Source of the DNA: Clostridia bacterium
GTDB lineage: Bacteria; Bacillota; Clostridia; UMGS1810
Direction of reading: 5' to 3'
DNA: 64,000 nucleotides
Assembly: GCA_017436905.1 (NCBI GenBank)
Contig: JAFSCF010000007.1
Coordinates: 1-64,000 of the forward strand
Below, piece after piece: positions 23,334-33,586 of this stretch. Within the stretch, counting starts at the first letter, position 1, and the number at the start of each line of letters is the position of its first letter. A program made the position numbers and the translations under genes. The notes under the pieces were generated by a model. The model saw only the letters and a list, made by a program, of their open reading frames with translations. It did not search any database and was not told the origin of the DNA.

Positions 23334-23407
23334 CGCGCCTGGGAAGATTCGAACCCCCGACCTACTGCTTAGAAGGCAGTTGCTCTATCCGACTGAGCTA
23401 CAGGCGC
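23334..23407 (-). tRNA. tRNA-Arg (TCT)
   Basis: 74 nt; acceptor GCGCCTG / CAGGCGC, anticodon loop CTTCTAA. Confidence 0.96.
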
Positions 23408-23442
23408 ATAGTACATCCGCGGCATAGTGTAAGCAGAACAAA

Positions 23443-23513
23443 AGCGGGTGATGGGAATCGAACCCACGCAATCAGCTTGGAAGGCTGAGATTCTACCATT
23501 GAACTACACCCGC
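23443..23513 (-). tRNA. tRNA-Gly (TCC)
   Basis: 71 nt; acceptor GCGGGTG / CACCCGC, anticodon loop CTTCCAA. First gene of the minus-strand cluster. Confidence 0.96.
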
Positions 23514-23761
23514 ATATTAAGAAAAACAAAAAATTTTCCTTTTTCGCCGGCTGACTTTTAAGATTATAACAAGTCTTTAGCAGTTTGTCAACACTTTTTT
23601 TAAAAAATCTATCCACTTTTTTAAATATTTGGTCTTTTTTTAAGTATTTTTAAGTGTTTTATTTCATTTTCTATTTGATTTTTCCCTCTTTTTAATTTGT
23701 TTATTCAATATTTATTATGAAAAGTTACAATTTTTTTTATAAGTTATTGTCACTTTTTATA

Positions 23762-23790
23762 TTGTAAAAAATATTTTTTTTTGATATAAT
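23762..23790 (+). promoter_or_regulatory. dnaA promoter
   Basis: TTGTAA (23762-23767), 17-base spacer, TATAAT (23785-23790), about 70 bases before dnaA. The rest of the 350-bp gap between the tRNA cluster and dnaA is extremely T-rich; no perfect DnaA box was seen in it. Confidence 0.75.
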
Positions 23791-23862
23791 TAAAAACCCA
23801 CGGAAATTTTCAATTAATTATTAACAGTAAATAGATAAAAAATGAAAGGGTATGAAAATTAA

Positions 23863-25200
23863 ATGTACAATCTATCTGATATATGGACAGAGGTTTTAGA
23901 GATTATCCGTCCTGAAATTCCGGAAGTTTCTTTTAATACCTGGCTTGAAAATATTGTTCCGGTAAGTTTTGACGGCTCTGTTTTAACCATAGAAGTTCCT
24001 CTTGCCATTAACCGTGATATGGTTTCAAAGCGTTTTTCGGAACATATTAAAAACGCATTTCTCTATATGTCGTACAATGTGGAAGAAATTAAGATACTTA
24101 TCGCTTCTGAACGCAAAAACGACGGTGCACGTCTTTCTGTAAATACTTATACTCCGTCTTTTGCGGTTGATGAGGAAAGCAACTATCTTTTAAACAAAGA
24201 CTACACATTTGATACTTTCGTTGTGGGCCCTTCTAACGAGTTTGCCCATGCGGCGTGTTATTGTGTTGCGGAAAAATCCATAAGCCTGCACAATCCTCTT
24301 TTCTTATACGGCGGTACAGGTCTTGGAAAAACACACCTTATGCACGCTATAGGTAATCTTGTTTTAGAAAACTCGCCCGATAAAAAAGTTTTATATGTTT
24401 CGAGCGAAAAATTTACAAACGACCTTATAAACGCTATACGTGACGAAAAAACAGAACAGTTCCGCCAAAAATATCGTACTATAGATATACTTATGGTAGA
24501 CGACGTTCAGTTTTTCTGCGGAAAAGAAACAACTCAGGAAGAGTTTTTCCATACATTCAACACATTATTCCAGGCAGGCAAGCAGATAGTACTTTCAAGT
24601 GACCGCCCACCGAAAGATTTGCAGGGGCTTGAAGACAGACTTATAAACCGTTTTGCATCAGGCCTTGCGGCTTCTATTCAGTTACCCGAACTTGAAACAC
24701 GTATTGCAATTTTAAAGAAAAAGGCTATGATGTATGATATTGATGTAAGCAACGAGGTTTGCCAGTACATTGCAACAAACATAACATCTAACATCCGTGA
24801 GATGGAAGGCGCAATGAAAAAACTTGTTTCTTACCATCAGTTGATGAACAAAGAAATAACTTTAGAACTGGTTGAAGAGTCTATAAAAGATTTTAAATTA
24901 GAGAAAAAGAAAAATATTACTCCTGAACTTATCCTCGATACCGTGGCAAAGCATTATAACTTGAAGATAGCGGATTTGCGCTCTGACAGACGCACAAATG
25001 ACATAGCTTATCCACGCCAGGTTGCAATGTATATATTAAAAGAACTCACAGACCTGTCGCAGACTGCCATTGGCAAGATTTTAGGGGACAAACATTATAC
25101 CACAGTTATTCACGGTATACGCAAAATTGAGGGTGACCTTATTTCAAATTCAAAAACACACGCAGCGGTTAACAGTATACTTGACGATTTGGAAAAATAA
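23863..25200 (+). CDS. dnaA: Chromosomal replication initiator DnaA
   Basis: A 445-residue AAA+ initiator. Domain I (1-80, IWTEVLEIIRPEIPEVSFNT) is followed by a short linker, and the ATPase domain has Walker A GGTGLGKTH (150-158), Walker B ILMVDDVQFF and the initiator motif with RFRQKYR-like residues. The C-terminal domain IV carries the DNA-binding signature (AYPRQVAMYILKELTDLSQT, IGKILGDKHYTTVIHGI). Length is typical. It is followed directly by the origin and then dnaN, as in most Firmicutes. It starts replication by binding the boxes at 25205, 25422 and 25431. Confidence 0.98.
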   Translation: MYNLSDIWTEVLEIIRPEIPEVSFNTWLENIVPVSFDGSVLTIEVPLAINRDMVSKRFSEHIKNAFLYMSYNVEEIKILIASERKNDGARLSVNTYTPSFAVDEESNYLLNKDYTFDTFVVGPSNEFAHAACYCVAEKSISLHNPLFLYGGTGLGKTHLMHAIGNLVLENSPDKKVLYVSSEKFTNDLINAIRDEKTEQFRQKYRTIDILMVDDVQFFCGKETTQEEFFHTFNTLFQAGKQIVLSSDRPPKDLQGLEDRLINRFASGLAASIQLPELETRIAILKKKAMMYDIDVSNEVCQYIATNITSNIREMEGAMKKLVSYHQLMNKEITLELVEESIKDFKLEKKKNITPELILDTVAKHYNLKIADLRSDRRTNDIAYPRQVAMYILKELTDLSQTAIGKILGDKHYTTVIHGIRKIEGDLISNSKTHAAVNSILDDLEK

Positions 25201-25500
25201 TCCTTGTGGATAACTTTTATACCCATTTTACTATTGATTTTCATAACGTGATTAAGTTTTTTAATTAAAATTTAATCACGTTTTTTTATTAACTTTCCAC
25301 ATTGATAATATGTGATGTCATTTTATGTAAAAAACAGGTGTTGATAAGTTAAAAATTGCAGTCATTTTTATTAACGGATTATTATAGCCCTTTCTTCAAG
25401 CATTTATACATAAAAAAATACTTATCCACATTATCCACATACTCTACTGCTACTATTATTTATTATTATTTATATATTATATTTATTTGTTTATATAAAA
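25201..25500. other. oriC: Chromosomal replication origin oriC (dnaA-dnaN side)
   Basis: DnaA boxes: TGTGGATAA (25205-25213, perfect), TGTTGATAA (25339-25347, one mismatch), CTTTCCACA (25293, weak), and two perfect tandem TTATCCACA (25422-25439). Directly after the tandem pair comes TACTCTACTGCTACTATTAT (25440-25459), which fits the DnaA-trio element next to the unwinding site, and then a very AT-rich duplex-unwinding stretch to about 25500. This is the same order as in the Bacillus basal unwinding system. Confidence 0.9.
25244..25287 (+). terminator. dnaA terminator inside oriC
   Basis: AACGTGATTAA / TTAATCACGTT stem followed by TTTTTTT. Confidence 0.85.
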
Positions 25501-25527
25501 AGGCAGAATTATAAATATTTCACTAAC

Positions 25528-25566
25528 ACTTTATGATATGCGATTTAAAGGTCGACCTATGGAAGA
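25528..25566 (-). repeat. Repeat R2, copy next to oriC
   Basis: Its reverse complement begins TTCTTCCATAGGTCGAC and continues with a TTTAAA and a CGCATA block, matching the direct copies at 49452-49493 and 50092-50133 with a few changes. It directly abuts the family 1 palindromic repeat. Confidence 0.75.
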
Positions 25567-25701
25567 AAATGAATAGTAAATAATTAATAATGAATAATTA
25601 TGGTTAGAAAATCACTTTGTGATTTTCTTTTATTTTTAAATGCGTAAGCATTTATTCCGAAATTATTAATTTTTCATTATTCATCATTCATTATTCATTA
25701 A
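25567..25701. repeat. Palindromic miniature repeat, family 1, copy 2
   Basis: About 135 bp, very close to the copy at 57543 (same AGAAAATCACTTTGTGATTTT hairpin centre and the AAATGC / GCATTT hairpin), with ATGAATAATGAAT-type ends. It lies between oriC and dnaN. Confidence 0.85.
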
Positions 25702-25889
25702 ATTTGTGTGTAAAACCGTTCAGGGGTTTCACCCCTAAAAACCCCATAAATTTTTTACCTTGACGGATAAAACACAATATGCTATAATACCTTGCTAAAC
25801 AATTTTTGGTAAAAACGGGCGTTTTTTTTCAGCGCTCGTTTTTGCTTTTTCAATATATTAAAATTAACGCAAAAATTACGTTTAAAACG

Positions 25890-25918
25890 TTGACTTTTTT
25901 ACTTGTTTTTGGTATAAT
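25890..25918 (+). promoter_or_regulatory. dnaN promoter
   Basis: TTGACT (25890-25895), 17-base spacer, TATAAT (25913-25918). Confidence 0.85.
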
Positions 25919-25947
25919 AATAACAATAAATTTAAGGGAGAATTCGT

Positions 25948-27045
25948 ATGAAATTTATCTGTGATAAAGACATTTTAAACGAGTGCGTCAATACTGTTTC
26001 AAAAGCAATTGACCCCACTAATGTTAAAGAACTTTTGAGAGGTATTAAAATAGACGCTGAAGAAGAACTTACTTTCTTTGCAACCGATAACGAAATAAGT
26101 TTAGAAACCTGGGCAGAGGCAACCGTTAAAGAAAAAGGTTCGCTTGTTATTGACGGCAGAATTTTTTCTGATATTGTTAAACGTATGCCAGAGGGTAATA
26201 TTACTTTTGAAACCGTAAGCCAGAGCGAAGTTAAAATCTCAGGCGGTGAGGTTTCTTTGTCGCTTCTTTATCTTCCGTCAGAGGGTTTTCCTTATATGGA
26301 AAGAGTGGAAGATGGAAAAACAATTAAAATTTATTCAAAAGATTTAAAAAATGTTATTAAATATACTGTTTTTGCTCCCGATGCAGAAAGCAGTATGCCT
26401 ATACTTAACGGAATTAAGTTTGAAATTAAAAATGCGTCTATGCGTGCAATAGGGTTAAACCGCTACCGTATGGCTATGCGTAACCAGATAATTCCTGAAA
26501 CAGGTATTGAATATATGGAATTTGTAGCACCTGCAAAGATGCTTGGCGACCTTAATAAAATATTAAAAGATGACGACAAAATAGTAACAATATCTTTAAA
26601 AGACGATGTTGTTATGTTTGAGTTTGAAAGAACAACCGTTACTACAAGATTATTAGAGGGCGAATTTATAGATTATAACAGGCTTATTCCTAAAGAAACA
26701 AATGTTAAATTCAGGGTTGATTATGATAAAATTGCGCAGTCTGTAGACAGGGCAGCAGTTATTATAAATTATGACGATCCTAAAATACCGATTATATTCG
26801 ACATTAAAAACGGCGTTTTAAATATAGACTGTTTTACAAAGAGAGGTCAGATTCACGATAAAATTTCTATTGACACAGATGCTGAATTAAAAATAGGTCT
26901 TGGTGCAAAACTTTTAACAGATGCTATACGTGCTATAGACACTAATGAAATATATTTCGAGTTTAAAGACGAAAAAAGCCCTTGCAAGATTATGCCTGTT
27001 GAGGGAGATTCGTTTTTGTATATAGTTCAGCCAAGACAACTTTAA
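25948..27045 (+). CDS. dnaN: DNA polymerase III beta subunit (sliding clamp)
   Basis: A 365-residue clamp that encircles DNA and tethers the replicative polymerase. It has the three repeated clamp domains, with family stretches at IDGRIFSDIVKRMPEGNITF, DNEISLETWAEA and MPILNGIKFEI, and the C-terminal peptide-binding region ending PVEGDSFLYIVQPRQL (families usually end P-M-R/L). The AAGGGAG ribosome site is well placed. It begins the dnaN-yaaA-recF-remB-gyrB-gyrA row, with 13 bases to the next gene. Confidence 0.98.
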   Translation: MKFICDKDILNECVNTVSKAIDPTNVKELLRGIKIDAEEELTFFATDNEISLETWAEATVKEKGSLVIDGRIFSDIVKRMPEGNITFETVSQSEVKISGGEVSLSLLYLPSEGFPYMERVEDGKTIKIYSKDLKNVIKYTVFAPDAESSMPILNGIKFEIKNASMRAIGLNRYRMAMRNQIIPETGIEYMEFVAPAKMLGDLNKILKDDDKIVTISLKDDVVMFEFERTTVTTRLLEGEFIDYNRLIPKETNVKFRVDYDKIAQSVDRAAVIINYDDPKIPIIFDIKNGVLNIDCFTKRGQIHDKISIDTDAELKIGLGAKLLTDAIRAIDTNEIYFEFKDEKSPCKIMPVEGDSFLYIVQPRQL

Positions 27046-27058
27046 TGGGAGTCTGAAT

Positions 27059-27280
27059 ATGGAAGAAATTAAAATAACAAGTGAATTTATAAAACTTGAC
27101 CAACTTTTAAAATTTGCCAATCTTGTAGAAAACGGAGCAGATGCAAAGTTTTTAGTAAAAAACGGATATGTTTCTGTAGATGGCGAGGTTGAAACAAGGC
27201 GCGGCAGAAAACTGCGCGGCGGCGAAGTGGTTGAGATAGATTACGAAGGACAAAATTTTTCTGTAAAGGTGAGCAAATAA
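27059..27280 (+). CDS. yaaA: S4-domain RNA-binding protein YaaA (RlbA type)
   Basis: A 73-residue single S4 domain: EFIKLDQLLKFANLVENGAD, then FLVKNGYVSVDGEVETRRGRKLRGGEVV. In Firmicutes this gene always lies between dnaN and recF; the protein is thought to bind RNA or ribosomal intermediates, but its exact role is not settled. It starts 13 bases after dnaN and ends two bases before recF, so it is co-translated with both. Confidence 0.95.
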   Translation: MEEIKITSEFIKLDQLLKFANLVENGADAKFLVKNGYVSVDGEVETRRGRKLRGGEVVEIDYEGQNFSVKVSK

Positions 27281-27282
27281 AA

Positions 27283-28368
27283 ATGCTTATAAAAAATTTA
27301 AGAATTGAAAACTTTCGCAATTTTAGTTTTGAAAGTGTGGAGTTTTCTGATAAAGTAAATATTTTTTACGGAAAAAACGGTCAGGGCAAAACAAATCTTT
27401 TAGAAGCAGTTAATTATTTTACAAACGGAAAATCGTGCAGGAACAATATGCGTGAAAAAGACGTTGTAAAATTTGGCGAAGACGGGTTTTCGCTTGCTGC
27501 AGAGTTTGAACTTAAAAAAGACGGAATGAACTCTCGTTCCGTTTATGAAAAAATAGATTTTAAATCTAAAAAAAGTATTTATATAAACGGTCAGCCGGTA
27601 GAAAAACTTAGCGACATTTTAGGGCTTATAGATACTGTTTTGTTTATGCCTAACGATTTAAATTATGTTTTAGGTGCGCCTGCCGACAGAAGAGGATATG
27701 TAGATTCGTTTTTATCTAAAAACAGAGCAGGTTATTTTAAATTGCTTTCTTCATACATTTATGTACTTAAACAGAAAAATAATATTTTGAAAGAACATAA
27801 AAATTCTGAGCAGATTGAAATTTATAATGAAAAACTTTTTGAATATGGATCTAAGATTTGCGAAATACGAAATAATTTTATAAAAGTTTTTTCTGACTAT
27901 GTTTCAAAAATATATTCTGATATTTCGGAAAATAATGAAACTGTTGAGTTTATTTATAAGCCGAACATAGAAAATTTTTATGATAAAGAATCTTTTATAA
28001 AAATTTTGGAAGAAAATAAAGAAAAAGAACTTATCCTCGGCACAAGCATAAAAGGACCGCACAGAGATGATGTCATAATTAACATAAACAAAAAAGGTGC
28101 AAAGTTTTTTGCATCGCAGGGGCAGTTGCGTTCTATTGTTTTGTCTATGAAAATTGCCGAGGCAGAAATAATTAAAGATACAAAAGGTGAATACCCTATT
28201 ATTTTGCTTGACGACGTTTTCAGCGAACTCGACAGCCAAAGAAGAGAGTTCTTACTTAAAAATCTTGAGGAAAAGCAAGTTATAATAACTTTAACAAATG
28301 CAGATATTATGAAAACTTTCCCTGATGCAAAGTATTTTGAAATAGAATGCGGAAAGATTAAAAGGTGA
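27283..28368 (+). CDS. recF: DNA replication and repair protein RecF
   Basis: A 361-residue SMC-like ATPase that helps load RecA at single-strand gaps. Walker A YGKNGQGKTNLLEAVNYF (about 29-46), ABC signature ASQGQLRSIVLSMKIAEA (about 280) and Walker B PIILLDDVFSELDSQRR (about 308) are all intact. It lies two bases after yaaA and six bases before remB in the origin operon. Confidence 0.97.
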   Translation: MLIKNLRIENFRNFSFESVEFSDKVNIFYGKNGQGKTNLLEAVNYFTNGKSCRNNMREKDVVKFGEDGFSLAAEFELKKDGMNSRSVYEKIDFKSKKSIYINGQPVEKLSDILGLIDTVLFMPNDLNYVLGAPADRRGYVDSFLSKNRAGYFKLLSSYIYVLKQKNNILKEHKNSEQIEIYNEKLFEYGSKICEIRNNFIKVFSDYVSKIYSDISENNETVEFIYKPNIENFYDKESFIKILEENKEKELILGTSIKGPHRDDVIININKKGAKFFASQGQLRSIVLSMKIAEAEIIKDTKGEYPIILLDDVFSELDSQRREFLLKNLEEKQVIITLTNADIMKTFPDAKYFEIECGKIKR

Positions 28369-28374
28369 AATTTT

Positions 28375-28641
28375 ATGTATATTCACATCGGCGGAGATAT
28401 TTCTTTGCTTAAAAAAAATATAATTGCAATTTGTGATATGGATAACACCACCATTTCTAAATGGACAAGGCAATTTTTGCAGTATGCTGAAGCAGACGGC
28501 GATGTTATAAATGTAAGTGACGAACTGCCCAGAACTTTTATTGTGGCAGACGATGGTAAAAATAAAAAATTTAAAATATATATTTCGCCTATTTCTTCGG
28601 CAACATTATTAAAAAGGTCTGAAGAAGACGGATTGGAATAG
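28375..28641 (+). CDS. remB: RemB/YaaB-family regulator (DUF370)
   Basis: An 88-residue protein of the DUF370 family (MYIHIGGDISLLKKNIIAIC; then FIVADDGKNKKFKIYISPIS). In Bacillus subtilis the equivalent gene, yaaB/remB, has the same place between recF and gyrB, and its relative RemA binds DNA to activate matrix genes. The position makes the assignment secure; the DNA-binding role here is by family. Confidence 0.93.
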   Translation: MYIHIGGDISLLKKNIIAICDMDNTTISKWTRQFLQYAEADGDVINVSDELPRTFIVADDGKNKKFKIYISPISSATLLKRSEEDGLE

Positions 28642-28684
28642 AGTTCTATAAGAAAAATCACTTCGGTTAAGGAAGGAATGATAG

Positions 28685-30628
<1,944 letters not shown>

Positions 30629-30640
30629 AATTTAATAAAG

Positions 30641-30687
30641 CCTCCCTTGCGTAAAGGGAGGGTGACCGCCGTAGGTGGTGGAGGGAT
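30641..30687 (+). repeat. Palindromic repeat in the gyrB-gyrA spacer
   Basis: Hairpin CCTCCCTT-GCGT-AAGGGAGG (within 30641-30661) followed by ACCGCC-GTA-GGTGGT and GGAGGG. The last GGAGGG is also the ribosome site of gyrA. From memory, similar palindromes of the form CCTCCCTT...AAGGGAGG...GGAGGGATT are scattered in gut Clostridia genomes. Confidence 0.65.
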
Positions 30688-30692
30688 TGTAA

Positions 30693-33206
30693 ATGGCTAA
30701 AAACAAAAAATACGAAGATTCACATTTTGAAGAGTATTTCGATACTCAGACGATTGTGGACGTAGATATAGAAAAACGAATGAAAGAGGCGTTCATCGAC
30801 TACGCCATGAGCGTAATTGTATCGAGAGCGCTGCCTGACGTTCGTGACGGTTTAAAACCCGTTCATAGAAGAATACTTTATTCAATGTACGAAGAACACT
30901 TAACTGTAGACAAGCCGTTCTTCAAATCTGCTACCACCGTTGGTAACGTTATCGGTAGATACCACCCCCACGGTGACGCATCTGTTTACGACGCTATGGT
31001 ACGTCTTGCGCAGGACTTCTCTATGAGATACCCGCTTATAGACGGTCATGGTAACTTTGGTTCAGTAGACGGCGACCCACCTGCTGCTTACCGTTATACC
31101 GAGGCAAGAATGAGCAAACTTGCAAACGTTATGCTCGAAAATATTGAAAAAGACACAGTTGACTTTGCACCTAACTTTGACGAAAAAAGAAAAGAACCGC
31201 TTGTTCTGCCTACAAGAATACCTACACTTTTGGTAAACGGAAGTTCGGGTATTGCGGTAGGTATGGCTACAAATATTCCGCCGCATAACTTAACAGAAGT
31301 TTTAGACGGCGTAATTGCTCAGATTGACAATCCCGATATAACGGTTGAGGAACTTATGGAATACATAAAAGGTCCTGATTTTCCCACAAGAGCGTCAATT
31401 ATGGGCAGAAGCGGAATAAGAAGTGCTTACAATACTGGTAAGGGTAAAATTATTATCCGTGCAAAAACCGAGATAGAAGAACACAAAGACGGCACATCTT
31501 CAATTATCGTTACGGAACTTCCGTATCAGGTAAATAAAAAGATGCTTGTTGAGTCTATTGCAGAAATGGTTAAGGAAAAGCGTATTGAAGGTCTTTCCGA
31601 TATTGACGACCACTCGTCAGACCGTGTCGGCATAAGACTGGAAATATTCTTAAAAAGAGACGCTAATCCACAGGTTATATTAAACCAGTTGTTTAAATTC
31701 ACTCGTCTGCAGGACAGTTTCTCTATAAATATGCTCGCAATCAAAGACGGCAAGCCCAAAACAATGGGACTTAAAGAGATTCTTGACCAGTTTATCAAGT
31801 TTCAGGAAGAAATCGTTACCCGCAGAACTAAATACGACCTCGAGAAAGCAGAAGCAAGAATGCATATTTTAGAGGGAGTGCGTATTGCTCTTGCAAATAT
31901 TGATGAGATTATAAAAATTATCCGTGATTCTTACGATGACGCTAAAGAAAGACTTATGGCTCGCTTTGGTATGAGCGATATTCAGGCACAGAGCGTACTT
32001 GATATGCGCCTTGGTCAGTTGCAGAAGTTAAACGGCGAAAAGATTGAAACCGAATATCAGGAACTCAAGGCAAAATGCGAAGAATTTCGTGCACTTCTCG
32101 GCAGCAGAGAGAAACTGATGGAGCAGATTAAACTGGAACTTACAGAAATCCGTGATAAATACGGTGATGAAAGACTTACTAAGTTAGAGCCTGCCATAAA
32201 CGATATTGATGATGAAGATTTAATTGAAGAAGAAGAGTGCGTTATAACAATGACTCACGCAGGCTATATCAAACGTCTGCCGGTTAACACATACAAGGCT
32301 CAGCACAGAGGCGGCAGAGGCGTTACAGGTCTGCACACCCGTGAAGAGGACTTTGTAGAAACTTTATTCGTGGCATCTTCTCACAGTAATCTGCTGTTCT
32401 TTACTGACCGTGGCAGAATGTATAAGATAAAAGGCTACCAGATTCCCGAAAGCGGCAGAAACTCTAAAGGTATGGCAATAGTTAACCTTATAGAGATTGA
32501 AAAAGACGAAAAAATCACCGCTATGATTCCTATACGTGAATTTAATGAGGGCGAGTACCTTACAATGGTTACTAAAAACGGTCTTGTTAAAAAGACGGAT
32601 ATTATGGAATACGCAACCACACGTAAGGGCGCAAGAATTGCTATTGGTCTGCGTGAGGATGACGAACTCATTAGCGTTATGAAAACCGCAGGCGATGAGA
32701 AAATTCTGCTTGGTACACGCAACGGTATGTGTATTAAGTTTGAAGAAACCGACGTTCGTCCTATGGGCAGAGGTGCATCGGGTGTTACCGGCATTAAACT
32801 TAAAGGTGACGACAGAGTTATAAGTGCTGAGGTTTGCAGAGAAGGCGCAACCGTGCTTACCGTTACAGAGAACGGCTTTGGTAAAAAGACATCACTCGAT
32901 GAATACAAAACACAAAACCGTGCAGGTAAAGGTGTTACAGGATACAAACTTACCGATAAAACCGGTCTTGTTGCCGGATTTAAAGTGGTAGACGAGGGCG
33001 ACGACCTTATGGTTATAACCTCAGACGGTATTATTATCCGCACATCTACCGACGAAATCAGCGAATTCGGCAGAGTAACGCAGGGTGTAAGGGTTATGCG
33101 CCTTGATGAGGGCGTTAAGGTTGTTTCAATCGAGCGCACCGCTAAGGAAGAAGACGAAGAAACCGAACTGGAAACATCTGAAAATGTACAGTCGACAGAA
33201 GAATAA
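30693..33206 (+). CDS. gyrA: DNA gyrase subunit A
   Basis: An 837-residue breakage-reunion subunit. The active-site Tyr is Tyr135 in PPAAYRYTEARMS. The quinolone region reads HPHGDASVYDAMVRLAQDF, so the residue matching E. coli Ser83 is Ala96. The C-terminal beta-pinwheel begins near residue 520, with the GyrA box in AQHRGGRGVTGL (with Q-R-G-G-R-G-x-x-G core) and repeated GxxxxG blades (NSKGMAIVNLI, GRGASGVTGIK). The last 20 residues are acidic (KEEDEETELETSENVQSTEE), a common tail. A terminator follows the stop. Confidence 0.98.
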   Translation: MAKNKKYEDSHFEEYFDTQTIVDVDIEKRMKEAFIDYAMSVIVSRALPDVRDGLKPVHRRILYSMYEEHLTVDKPFFKSATTVGNVIGRYHPHGDASVYDAMVRLAQDFSMRYPLIDGHGNFGSVDGDPPAAYRYTEARMSKLANVMLENIEKDTVDFAPNFDEKRKEPLVLPTRIPTLLVNGSSGIAVGMATNIPPHNLTEVLDGVIAQIDNPDITVEELMEYIKGPDFPTRASIMGRSGIRSAYNTGKGKIIIRAKTEIEEHKDGTSSIIVTELPYQVNKKMLVESIAEMVKEKRIEGLSDIDDHSSDRVGIRLEIFLKRDANPQVILNQLFKFTRLQDSFSINMLAIKDGKPKTMGLKEILDQFIKFQEEIVTRRTKYDLEKAEARMHILEGVRIALANIDEIIKIIRDSYDDAKERLMARFGMSDIQAQSVLDMRLGQLQKLNGEKIETEYQELKAKCEEFRALLGSREKLMEQIKLELTEIRDKYGDERLTKLEPAINDIDDEDLIEEEECVITMTHAGYIKRLPVNTYKAQHRGGRGVTGLHTREEDFVETLFVASSHSNLLFFTDRGRMYKIKGYQIPESGRNSKGMAIVNLIEIEKDEKITAMIPIREFNEGEYLTMVTKNGLVKKTDIMEYATTRKGARIAIGLREDDELISVMKTAGDEKILLGTRNGMCIKFEETDVRPMGRGASGVTGIKLKGDDRVISAEVCREGATVLTVTENGFGKKTSLDEYKTQNRAGKGVTGYKLTDKTGLVAGFKVVDEGDDLMVITSDGIIIRTSTDEISEFGRVTQGVRVMRLDEGVKVVSIERTAKEEDEETELETSENVQSTEE

Positions 33207-33211
33207 AAACT

Positions 33212-33242
33212 AAAAGAGATGTGATTTTTCACATCTCTTTTT
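33212..33242 (+). terminator. gyrA terminator
   Basis: AAAGAGATGTGA-TTTT-TCACATCTCTTT followed by Ts. Confidence 0.92.
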
Positions 33243-33254
33243 TAATAAAATATC

Positions 33255-33283
33255 TTGAAAAACAACAGAATGTGTTCTATAAT
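33255..33283 (+). promoter_or_regulatory. Toxin-mRNA promoter
   Basis: TTGAAA (33255-33260), 17-base spacer, TATAAT (33278-33283); predicted start about 33290. Confidence 0.8.
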
Positions 33284-33374
33284 AATAAATGTCGGTAAAA
33301 TCCGACAAAGGCAAGATTTCTTAACGGTGTTTACACCGGTGGTTGTGCTACCTCTTTATAAGGAGGTGGTTGTT

Positions 33375-33449
33375 ATGATAAAATACATATTAAGAATCAT
33401 TTTTTTAATTATTGTGTTTTTAATAACCTTTACTATAAAAGTAAAGTAA
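33375..33449 (+). CDS. Candidate type I toxin: 24-residue hydrophobic peptide
   Basis: Encodes MIKYILRIIFLIIVFLITFT plus IKVK, a single membrane helix with basic ends, the usual form of type I toxins. The strong ribosome site AAGGAGG sits inside a hairpin (ACCTC pairs with GAGGT across TTTATAAG, 33349-33366), so translation would be held back, as is common for such toxins. The leader from 33290 also has a hairpin ACGGTGTTTACACCGG. The stop codon lies inside the stem of a terminator shared with an antisense RNA from the opposite strand. No similarity to a named family could be confirmed. A longer in-frame reading from 33255 would start inside the promoter and is rejected. Confidence 0.65.
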   Translation: MIKYILRIIFLIIVFLITFTIKVK

Positions 33450-33524
33450 CCGCCTCACTCCGAATGTTGCGGTTACTTTTCTAACTCAATCTTCGGCACA
33501 ACCGTTTGAGGTCTTGCCTTTTGT
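33435..33524 (-). ncRNA. Candidate antitoxin RNA, convergent with the small peptide gene
   Basis: A minus-strand promoter, TTGACA (33559-33554), 17-base spacer, TATAAT (33536-33531), would start an RNA near 33524 that runs toward the toxin gene and ends at the shared hairpin 33443-33479, followed on this strand by ACTTTACTTTTATAG. It would overlap the 3' end of the toxin mRNA by about 50 bases. It also contains ACCTC, complementary to the toxin ribosome site, and shares GGCAAGA/AACGG blocks with the toxin leader in the same sense. Confidence 0.6.
33443..33479. terminator. Bidirectional terminator of the toxin-antitoxin pair
   Basis: AAAGTAACCGC / GCGGTTACTTT, 11-bp perfect stem with T-rich tails in both directions; contains the toxin stop codon. 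Confidence 0.8.
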
Positions 33525-33530
33525 ATTTAT

Positions 33531-33559
33531 ATTATATAATTAATTATTTATTTTGTCAA
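33531..33559 (-). promoter_or_regulatory. Antitoxin-RNA promoter
   Basis: TTGACA-N17-TATAAT read on the minus strand, consensus at all 12 positions. Confidence 0.85.
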
Positions 33560-33586
33560 CAAGAATAAACAATTTTTTAAAACTTC

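Noticed and set aside
23001-23427. Small plus-strand open frames of 81-88 codons
   Set aside because: They lie wholly across the minus-strand tRNA genes and result from tRNA sequence conservation.
32435-33232. A 265-codon minus-strand frame opposite gyrA
   Set aside because: Ser/Thr-rich mirror frame of gyrA; gyrA is unambiguous on the plus strand.
33255-33449. A 64-residue reading of the small peptide gene
   Set aside because: Its start would lie in the -35 of the promoter; only the internal ATG at 33375 has a ribosome site.
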